Shown in pieces: positions 1-5,907 of a DNA stretch of 5,907 bases; the stretch's first letter is position 1, and each line of letters opens with the position of its first letter. Source of the DNA: Pseudomonadota bacterium. GTDB lineage: Bacteria > Pseudomonadota > Alphaproteobacteria > Acetobacterales > Acetobacteraceae. The notes below the pieces were generated by a model, which saw only the letters and a program-made list of their open reading frames with translations, did no database searches and was not told where the DNA came from. The translations under genes were made by a program, and so were the position numbers. The stretch spans positions 1 to 5,907 of the forward strand of contig JAKAQU010000198.1 of assembly GCA_021819535.1 (NCBI GenBank), given 5' to 3'.

Positions 1-9
1 TTCCGATCT
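1..9. other. Possible sequencing-adapter remnant at the left edge
   Basis: The window opens with TTCCGATCT, identical to the last nine bases of the standard Illumina adapter (...GCTCTTCCGATCT), and in the orientation expected for adapter followed by insert. This sits exactly at the edge, so these bases may be artefactual and the edge may be a contig end. A chance 9-base match is possible. The other 19 bases before the first stop codon (10-28) show nothing recognisable. Confidence 0.45.
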
Positions 10-28
10 GAATCGCAGGGCCCGAATC

Positions 29-1096
29 TCAGGGGTCGATTCTCTGCGCGTATTCCCAGGCACGTGCCGCGATTTCCTGAAAAATGCGTCCACGTTCCAT
101 CGCGCGGGCGTCCGCGGCATTGCCCTCGATCGCACGACGATACACCCCGGCAACGATGGATGCCAGTCTGAACATCGCAAATACGATCATAAATTCAAGA
201 TCGGGGACGCCGGCGCGGCCAGTGCGAGCGCAATAGCGGGCGATGTAGTCCTTTTCCGCCGGGATACCGAGCGCGACCAGCTCGGCCTCGGTCTCGCCAC
301 CAGCACTTTCGGGCAGGCGATAGGTGAGGAGATTATAGGCGAGATCGGCGAGCGGATGGCCGATCGTCGCCAGTTCCCAATCCAAGACGGCGACCACGCG
401 CGGCTCGGTTGGATGAAAAATGAGATTGCCGAGGCGGAAATCGCCATGCGCGATCGCCGCCTCGTCGCTCGCCGGCAGATGTTCGGGGAGCCAGCGCATG
501 AGCGTGTCCATCGCCGGTGCGTCGATGGTGCGCGAGGCTTCGTATTGCTTCGACCAGCGCGCCACCTGCCGTGCCACATAGCCTTCCGGGCGCCCGAACT
601 CGCCGAGGCCGAGCGCGCGATAATCGCAGCCATGCAGAAGTGCCAAGACGCGGTTCATGTCGTCATACATCGCCGCGCGCTCATCGGGGGGGATGCCGGG
701 GAGGGCGCGGTCGGCGAAAACGCGCCCGGGCACGTGATCCATGATGTAGAACATCTGCCCGATCACGCTCTCATCGGTGCAGAGAAGATGCACGCGCGGC
801 ACCGGCACCGGGCTCTCGGCCAGAGCCTTGAGCACGGTGAATTCGCGATCGACGGCATGCGCCGAGGGCAAAAGCCTGCCCGGCGGCTTTTTGCGGAGGA
901 CGTAGGTCGCATCGCGGGTTTCGAGGTGAAAGGTCGGGTTGGACTGCCCGCCCTGAAATTGCCGCACGACGAGGCCGCCCGCGAATCCCGGGAGATGGGC
1001 CGCGAGATAACGCGCGAGCGCCGCCTCGTCGAAACGGTGGTTGGGAAGGACCGGAACCAGTTCCGGCGTGCCGCAAGACGCCGCGTCGTCGGGCAT
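29..1096 (-). CDS. APH-fold phosphotransferase family kinase, ACAD10/ACAD11 N-domain type (putative hydroxyacyl-CoA kinase)
   Basis: Predicted cytoplasmic kinase of 355 residues with the aminoglycoside-phosphotransferase/choline-kinase fold. An N-lobe glycine-rich strand (QFQGGQSNPTF, about 47-57) is followed by the likely ATP-binding lysine in YVLRKK (K69/K70) and a helix glutamate, E85 in DREF. The catalytic loop is HGDFRLGN (218-225, D220), and the metal-binding aspartate is D239 in VLDWE, so all core kinase residues are present. The family includes the kinase domain of animal ACAD10/11 and LvaA, which phosphorylate the 4-hydroxyl of hydroxyacyl-CoAs; that substrate is inferred here from the adjacent dehydrogenase, and antibiotic resistance is unlikely. 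The ATG at 1096 lies 2 bp after the SDR stop, suggesting translational coupling. The frame stays open upstream to 1357, but that part overlaps the SDR gene and reads as arginine-rich shadow, so it is excluded. Confidence 0.9.
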   Translation of the reverse strand: MPDDAASCGTPELVPVLPNHRFDEAALARYLAAHLPGFAGGLVVRQFQGGQSNPTFHLETRDATYVLRKKPPGRLLPSAHAVDREFTVLKALAESPVPVPRVHLLCTDESVIGQMFYIMDHVPGRVFADRALPGIPPDERAAMYDDMNRVLALLHGCDYRALGLGEFGRPEGYVARQVARWSKQYEASRTIDAPAMDTLMRWLPEHLPASDEAAIAHGDFRLGNLIFHPTEPRVVAVLDWELATIGHPLADLAYNLLTYRLPESAGGETEAELVALGIPAEKDYIARYCARTGRAGVPDLEFMIVFAMFRLASIVAGVYRRAIEGNAADARAMERGRIFQEIAARAWEYAQRIDP

Positions 1097-1098
1097 CG

Positions 1099-1884
1099 TC
1101 AGCCTGCCGCCTGCACCGGCGAGCCGATGGTGACGCCGCCATCGATGACGATCGTCTGGCCGGTGGTGAAGTTCCCCGCGGGGCCGGCGAGAAACACCGC
1201 GGCCCCGGCGATCTCGTCCGGCTCGCCGATGCGCATGAGCGGCGTGTCTTTGGCGCGCTTTTCGCCGATATCTGGGTTTTCCCAGAGAGCGCGCGCGAAA
1301 TCGGTGCGGATCAGGCCGGGGGCGATGCAATTGGCGCGGATATTTTTCGGCCCCCATTCGACGGCGATATTGCGGACAAGCTGCATATCGGCGGCTTTGG
1401 AGAGCCCATAGACCGCGAGAAGCGGGGTTCCGCGGAGACCGGCGATCGAGGAGACGACGATCACCGCGCCGCCGCCGCGCGCCGCCATGCCGGGCAGCGC
1501 CATGTTGCAGAGCCAGAAATTGCTCCGCACATTGGCGCCCATGATGCGGTCATAGGCATCGTCGGGGATGCCCGCCGAGGGACCGAAATAGGGGTTCACG
1601 GCGGCATTGCACACCAGGATGTCGATGCCCCCCCAATGCGCGGTGGTTTTGTCCACCAGGGCCTGCAATTGCTCCTTATGGCCGATATGGCAGGGGATGA
1701 CGATCGCCTCGCCGCCGGAAGCCTTGATCGCGTCCGCGACCGGCTGGCAGGCCTCGGGTTTGCGGCTCGAGACCACGATTTTCGCGCCGTGCGCTGCCAT
1801 CGCTTCCGCGATGGCGCGCCCGATGCCGCGGCTGGAGCCGGTGACGACGGCGATTTTGCCGGAGAGATCGAACAGATTTTTCAT
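1099..1884 (-). CDS. Short-chain dehydrogenase/reductase (classical SDR, DHRS4-like)
   Basis: NAD(P)-dependent oxidoreductase of 261 residues, the normal length for a classical SDR. The Rossmann motif TGSSRGIG lies at 15-22, NAA at 93-95, and the catalytic tetrad is N118, S146, Y159 (YGLSK) and K163. An APG motif is at 188-190. The S40-R41-K42 segment after the second beta strand favours NADP(H). Stretches such as CNAAVNPYFG and the APGLIRTDF region resemble the DHRS4 (SDR25C) group, whose members interconvert carbonyls and alcohols. In this operon it could interconvert a 4-oxo- and 4-hydroxyacyl-CoA (the LvaD role) or act on a 3-hydroxyacyl-CoA. The substrate is not visible in sequence. The ATG at 1884 is chosen because GAGGGA precedes it by 4 nt. 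A GTG at 1896, overlapping the upstream stop as GTGA, would add four residues. Confidence 0.93.
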   Translation of the reverse strand: MKNLFDLSGKIAVVTGSSRGIGRAIAEAMAAHGAKIVVSSRKPEACQPVADAIKASGGEAIVIPCHIGHKEQLQALVDKTTAHWGGIDILVCNAAVNPYFGPSAGIPDDAYDRIMGANVRSNFWLCNMALPGMAARGGGAVIVVSSIAGLRGTPLLAVYGLSKAADMQLVRNIAVEWGPKNIRANCIAPGLIRTDFARALWENPDIGEKRAKDTPLMRIGEPDEIAGAAVFLAGPAGNFTTGQTIVIDGGVTIGSPVQAAG

Positions 1885-1892
1885 GAGATCCC

Positions 1893-3119
<1,227 letters not shown>

Positions 3120-3124
3120 GGTTT

Positions 3125-3130
3125 CCTCCC
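3125..3130 (-). promoter_or_regulatory. Ribosome binding site deciding the GTG start of the acyl-CoA dehydrogenase gene
   Basis: On the minus strand GGGAGG is followed by AAACC and then GTG. It is a near-perfect Shine-Dalgarno at 5-nt spacing and the strongest in the window. It fixes the start at 3119 even though the frame stays open upstream; the 26 residues upstream do not look like family sequence. Confidence 0.75.
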
Positions 3131-3156
3131 GGTCTGATGGCGTCGGTTCGTCCCGC

Positions 3157-3184
3157 AGCCTAGGCAGAGAGCAGCGGCGCGCAA
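3157..3184 (-). promoter_or_regulatory. Weak candidate promoter for the catabolic operon
   Basis: On the minus strand TTGCGC (3184-3179) and TAGGCT (3162-3157) are separated by 16 nt and lie 38 nt before the GTG. Each box matches the sigma-70 consensus at only three of six positions. The call leans mainly on location: this is the only gap between the two functional modules. The -10 candidate lies within a perfect 8-bp palindrome, GCCTAGGC (3158-3165), which might be coincidental. Confidence 0.2.
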
Positions 3185-3189
3185 GAGGG

Positions 3190-3227
3190 AAAATCACCGC
3201 CCCGGCGCCACAAGCGGCTTCAGCGGT
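3190..3227 (-). terminator. Weak candidate intrinsic terminator after the MotB-like gene
   Basis: On the minus strand ACCGC (3227-3223) can pair with GCGGT (3200-3196). A small inner stem, GCC/GGC (3218-3216 with 3209-3207), sits within the loop. The structure is followed closely by GATTTTCC, with four T residues at 3193-3190. The outer stem is short, overlaps the stop codon and encloses a long loop, so termination efficiency is doubtful. Confidence 0.2.
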
Positions 3228-4431
3228 CGGTCAGGCGGAGTTCGATACGGCGGTTGCGGGCATAGTCTTCCGGCGTATCGCCCGGGGCGAGGGGCTGGTA
3301 GTCGGCAAATCCGGTGGCGGCGAGGTGATTGGGCGGGATCCCTTCATTGATCAGCAATTTGACGACGTTGATCGCGCGTTGGGCGGAGAGTTCCCAGTTC
3401 GAGGCGAAGGCGCCGGTGCCGCTGATCGGCTGGTGGTCGGCATGGCCATCGATGCGAAGAATCCAGTTCACGTCCGGCGGAATCTCTTTCGCGATATCCT
3501 TGAGCGTCGCCGCGAGTTTCCTGATCTCCTCGGTGCCGGAGGCGGAAAGATCGGCGCTGCCGACCGGGAACAGAACCTCGCTCTGGAACACGAAGCGATC
3601 GCCGACGATCTGGATGCCGGGGCGGTTGGCGAGAACCTCGCGCAGCCGGCCGAAAAATTCGCTGCGATAGCGTTGCAGCTCCTCGACCTTGGCGGCCAGC
3701 GCCGCATTCAGGCGTTGGCCGAGATTGGCGATCTGGACGTCTTTCGCTTTCGCTTCCTGCTCGGAGGCGGCGAGTGCGCCGGAAAGACCCTGCAACTGCT
3801 TGCGCAGCTCCGCCATTTGCTGGTTGAGGAGGGCGATTTCGGCGCGCGCGCTGTCGGAGAAATTCTGTGCCTCGGCGAGTTGTGCGGCGATGGCGGCACG
3901 ACGTTCGGCCTCCGTCGTCGCGCGCGCCGCGGCATCCTCGGCCTTCTTCTCCAATTCATCCCTGAGCGCGCTCAAGGCCGCGACCTGCTCGTCGAGCCGG
4001 GCGAGATCGGCGAGCCGGGCATCGATCGTCGCGCGGTCGGCCTTGACGGTTTTTTCCATCTCCTCCCGCGCGGCCTCGAGGGCGCTTGCCGAGGCGGCCG
4101 CCTCCTGCTGGCTCGCCGCGAGCTTCTGCGCGAGATCAGCGCGCGCGGCGTTCGCTTGCGCGAGTGTCGTGCTCAGCGTCGCGACGCGGGCGGCAAGATC
4201 GGTGGTCCGGCTTTTTTCGAGGGCCAGCAGGTCCGCGAGTTGCGAGACCCTGCCGTTGAGCTGATCGAGCGCCTTGCTGCGATTGGAGAGCACGACGGAG
4301 AGAAAGGCCTGGGCGAGGACGAAGACGAGCAGGACGAAAATCGTCGTCATCAGCAGCGTCGAGAGCGCATCGACATAGCCCGGCCAGGGGTTGAGGCCTT
4401 CCTGGTGGCTGCGGCGACGTGAGAGCGCCAT
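3220..4431 (-). CDS. MotB/OmpA-like peptidoglycan-binding protein with coiled coil (stator B-type subunit)
   Basis: Predicted inner-membrane protein of 403 residues with three parts. The short basic N-terminus leads into WPGYVDALSTLL and one transmembrane helix (about 23-45); D21 lies where MotB-type subunits carry the proton-binding aspartate. A long Ala/Glu/Lys/Gln-rich segment (about 52-260) reads as coiled coil. An OmpA-like domain (about 265-403) follows, with LFPVGSADLSASG, IDGHAD (327-332), LSAQRA (349-353 region) and NRRIEL (393-398), which in this family binds the diaminopimelate of peptidoglycan. There is no cleavable signal peptide; the helix acts as anchor, placing coil and OmpA domain in the periplasm. 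The ATG is preceded by GAGGA at about 8 nt. It lies 30 bp after the channel gene, its likely partner. It is not classical MotB, because the coil is far longer than the MotB plug/linker and no flagellar genes are present. Confidence 0.88.
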   Translation of the reverse strand: MALSRRRSHQEGLNPWPGYVDALSTLLMTTIFVLLVFVLAQAFLSVVLSNRSKALDQLNGRVSQLADLLALEKSRTTDLAARVATLSTTLAQANAARADLAQKLAASQQEAAASASALEAAREEMEKTVKADRATIDARLADLARLDEQVAALSALRDELEKKAEDAAARATTEAERRAAIAAQLAEAQNFSDSARAEIALLNQQMAELRKQLQGLSGALAASEQEAKAKDVQIANLGQRLNAALAAKVEELQRYRSEFFGRLREVLANRPGIQIVGDRFVFQSEVLFPVGSADLSASGTEEIRKLAATLKDIAKEIPPDVNWILRIDGHADHQPISGTGAFASNWELSAQRAINVVKLLINEGIPPNHLAATGFADYQPLAPGDTPEDYARNRRIELRLTDR

Positions 4432-4461
4432 GGCGGAATTCCTCGAAATGCGGGGGCAGGG

Positions 4462-5616
4462 TTATTTCTGCGGCTCTTCGGCCAGGGCCGCGATGGTGCG
4501 GGTGAGGAGGCGGATGTCGTTGCGGAGATCGCTGGTGCTTTGCACGCGCCCCTGTTCGATCTCGGTCAGCATGCGTTGCAGTGTCGTCTCGATGTTGCGC
4601 AGATGCGCCCGCGCGACATCGTCCCCGGTCTCGAAGCGGGCCTCGGCGAGGCGCTGCAGGGCGGGCGCGAGTGCTGCCTGCGCCTCGGCGATGCGCAGCA
4701 TGAGCTGCTGGCTGGTGCGCATGGTGTCGGAAAGCAGGCCGACGCGCTCGGTCAGCGCCTGCACGGCGTGGTTGGCCTGAATCCGCCCCTCCTCGCCGCG
4801 CGCGAGAATGCGCTGGAGATTTTCCATGTTCTCGGCGGTCTGTTCGAGGAGGGCCTGGACATAGACCGGGATCGACCCCTCCCCCTCGCCGCCGAGCGCG
4901 CCCGAGCCGATGCGGGTCATGCCGGCGAGCCATTCCTCAAGCTCGTTGAAGAAACGGTTTTGCGCCTGGCCGGCAGTGAGGTCGAGAAAGCCGAGAACGA
5001 GCGAGCCGGCGAGCCCGAACATCGAGGCGGAAAACGCCATCCCCATGCCGTGCAGCGGTTGCTGGAGGCCGGATTTGAGCTGCTCGAACATCACCGTGAC
5101 ATCACCGCTGCCGATCGCCATCGCGCCGATGACATCGCCGACCGCGCCCACGGTGCGCAACAGCCCCCAGAACGTGCCGAGAAGGCCGAGGAAGATCAGA
5201 AGCGCGATCATGTAGCGCGACAATTCGCGGCTTTCATCGAGACGGCTGGCGATGGAATCAAGGAGGCTCCGCATCGCCACCGCCGACAGCGTGAACCGCT
5301 CCCCCCCCTCGCGCCCCTTGCTGCGTTGGGCTGCGAGCATGTTCGCCATCGGGGCGAGCAGTTTCGGCATCGGCAGCGTCGAAAGCCGAGGCCGCGCGGT
5401 GCGAAAGGTTTCAACCCAGGTCACTTCCGGGGAAAGCCTGACCACCTGGCGGAGATTCCAAACGATGCCGGCCAGCAGAATGAGGAGAATGAGGCTGTTG
5501 AGGATAGGGTTGTTGTGAAAGGCGAGTTCGAGGGTCGGGGCGAGCAGTGCCACGACGCCCCCGGCGACGAGAAGGAAGATCAGCATGCGCAAGAGATAGA
5601 GGGTCGGCCGGGTCAT
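4462..5616 (-). CDS. MotA/TolQ/ExbB-family proton-channel protein
   Basis: Integral inner-membrane protein of 384 residues. Hydrophobic helices lie at about 7-28, 37-55, 135-157 and 188-214. The last two carry the family signatures: LGLLGTFWGLLRTVGAV (143-159), and GMGMAFSASMFGLAGSLVLGF (190-210, cited by parts: GMGMAF then FGLAGSLVLGF). These helices form the proton pathway in TolQ, ExbB and MotA. A cytoplasmic loop (about 56-134) contains MRSLLDSIASRLDESRELSRY (115-135 region), and a tail of about 170 residues (215-384) is largely helical and probably coiled. Pairing with the downstream single-span MotB-like gene supports a stator-type complex. The ATG overlaps the upstream stop as ATGA and lacks a purine-rich Shine-Dalgarno, so coupled translation is likely. 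A G8 tract at 5301-5308 encodes E103-G104-G105-E106. The driven process is unknown; the closest functional analogues are Tol, Exb and Mot systems. Confidence 0.9.
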   Translation of the reverse strand: MTRPTLYLLRMLIFLLVAGGVVALLAPTLELAFHNNPILNSLILLILLAGIVWNLRQVVRLSPEVTWVETFRTARPRLSTLPMPKLLAPMANMLAAQRSKGREGGERFTLSAVAMRSLLDSIASRLDESRELSRYMIALLIFLGLLGTFWGLLRTVGAVGDVIGAMAIGSGDVTVMFEQLKSGLQQPLHGMGMAFSASMFGLAGSLVLGFLDLTAGQAQNRFFNELEEWLAGMTRIGSGALGGEGEGSIPVYVQALLEQTAENMENLQRILARGEEGRIQANHAVQALTERVGLLSDTMRTSQQLMLRIAEAQAALAPALQRLAEARFETGDDVARAHLRNIETTLQRMLTEIEQGRVQSTSDLRNDIRLLTRTIAALAEEPQK

Positions 5617-5907
5617 GGCGGGGGGGATTTCATGGTTGGAGGGGAGGCCGAGGGGGGGTGCGCCGAGGGGGCTGGCGCGGAAATGGCCGCCGGCGGCTCG
5701 GCATTGGGCACCGCCGGCTGCGGCGGGCCGGGTGGCGGGGGGGTGGCGGCGACCGCGGCCTGCGATTGAACCGTGACGAGATCGATGCGATCCGGCGGTC
5801 CTTCACGCGATGCGGTGCCGAGGGCACGGAGGTAGATGCGGGTCGAGGGCACGCCGGCGGCCATCAGAACGGCGCGCGCGGCGAGCGCCCGGTCGAGCGA
5901 GACGCGG
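5613..5907 (-). CDS. OmpA-family protein, C-terminal fragment (gene runs off the right edge)
   Basis: Only the last 97 codons are visible; the frame is open to the window edge and the start lies beyond it. The first roughly 45 residues, including RVSLDRALAARAVLMAAGV, STRIYLRALG and PPDRIDLV, match the final helix-strand part of an OmpA-like peptidoglycan-binding domain (the LSxxRAxAVxxxLxxxGV...RIxxxxxG pattern). They are followed by about 50 residues dominated by proline and alanine. A Pro/Ala tail after the OmpA domain is unusual, since OmpA domains more often end the protein. The stop overlaps the start of the channel gene by 4 bp (ATGA), so it belongs to the same operon. It probably acts in the periplasm or outer membrane, but the missing N-terminus leaves signal peptide or anchor undetermined. 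Confidence 0.75.
   Translation of the reverse strand, partial: RVSLDRALAARAVLMAAGVPSTRIYLRALGTASREGPPDRIDLVTVQSQAAVAATPPPPGPPQPAVPNAEPPAAISAPAPSAHPPSASPPTMKSPPP
5620..5743. repeat. Low-complexity G-rich stretch with three 7-base homopolymers
   Basis: On the plus strand G7 tracts occur at 5620-5626, 5652-5658 and 5737-5743; they read as C7 on the coding strand. They fall within the Pro/Ala-rich tail codons of the OmpA-family fragment and just before the channel gene start. The stretch is simple codon-driven low complexity, but it is prone to polymerase slippage and sequencing indels. Confidence 0.6.

Noticed and set aside
29..1096. Aminoglycoside resistance gene
   Set aside because: The APH fold is shared by many kinases. 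Adjacency to an ACAD10/11-type dehydrogenase and an SDR favours a catabolic role.
1097..1357. N-terminal extension of the kinase frame back to 1357
   Set aside because: It overlaps the SDR gene, is extremely arginine-rich and precedes the normal family start; the ATG at 1096 gives the expected length.
356..1411. Plus-strand open frame of 351 codons opposite the kinase and SDR genes
   Set aside because: It is antisense to two well-supported genes, has arginine/histidine-rich composition and no recognisable domain. Long antisense frames are expected in GC-rich coding DNA.
3325..4422. Plus-strand open frame of 365 codons opposite the MotB-like gene
   Set aside because: It is complementary to the coiled-coil and OmpA coding sequence, and its Arg/Gly/Leu/Glu-rich text has no motif.
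4435..4442. Palindrome GGAATTCC before the MotB-like gene
   Set aside because: It is only 8 bp long and overlaps the ribosome binding region; nothing supports an operator.
4136..4933. Minus-strand alternative frame of 265 codons across the channel/MotB-like junction
   Set aside because: It is Arg/Ala/Pro-rich out-of-frame translation overlapping two convincing genes.
3220..5616. Zorya-type anti-phage defence (ZorA/ZorB)
   Set aside because: A MotA-like plus MotB-like pair invites the comparison. The channel tail is much shorter than in ZorA, and no ZorC, ZorD or ZorE gene is visible; the pair looks like a chromosomal envelope module.
3220..5616. Flagellar motor genes motA/motB
   Set aside because: The channel signatures fit TolQ/ExbB at least as well, the MotB-like coil is too long, and no flagellar gene is nearby.
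4540..5769. Plus-strand open frame of 409 codons opposite the channel gene
   Set aside because: It is antisense to clear transmembrane coding sequence, and its His/Arg/Glu-rich text has no membrane or domain pattern.

Overview
The window is GC-rich, and every supported gene reads on the minus strand. Gene content and protein style point to an alphaproteobacterium, perhaps Rhodospirillales/Acetobacteraceae or a rhizobial relative. That placement rests on remembered family resemblance, not on a search. Transcription runs from position 5907 down to 1 through two modules separated by a 100-bp gap at 3120-3219.

Module A (about 3220-5907) is an envelope proton-channel module. It starts with the 3' end of an OmpA-domain gene that continues past the right edge. 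This overlaps by 4 bp (ATGA) a MotA/TolQ/ExbB-family channel gene. Thirty bases further on is a MotB-like gene encoding one transmembrane helix with a candidate proton-carrying aspartate, a long coiled coil and a C-terminal OmpA peptidoglycan-binding domain. Together they look like an ion-driven inner-membrane stator or energiser anchored to peptidoglycan. What it drives cannot be told from this window.

Module B (29-3119) is a tight three-gene catabolic operon: an ACAD10/ACAD11-type acyl-CoA dehydrogenase, a DHRS4-like short-chain dehydrogenase and an aminoglycoside-phosphotransferase-fold kinase, with gaps of 8 and 2 bp. The kinase and dehydrogenase correspond to the two domains fused in animal ACAD11. 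Adding the SDR, the set parallels the LvaA/LvaC/LvaD activities of Pseudomonas levulinate catabolism. The best hypothesis is breakdown of 4-hydroxy (or 4-oxo) acyl-CoAs: optional keto/hydroxy interconversion by the SDR, phosphorylation of the hydroxyl by the kinase, and phosphate elimination by the dehydrogenase-fold enzyme to give an enoyl-CoA for beta-oxidation.

The first nine bases match the 3' end of the common Illumina adapter, so the left edge may be a contig end with untrimmed adapter. No tRNA, rRNA, CRISPR array, IS element or recognisable origin was seen. The long plus-strand open frames are antisense shadows of the real genes.
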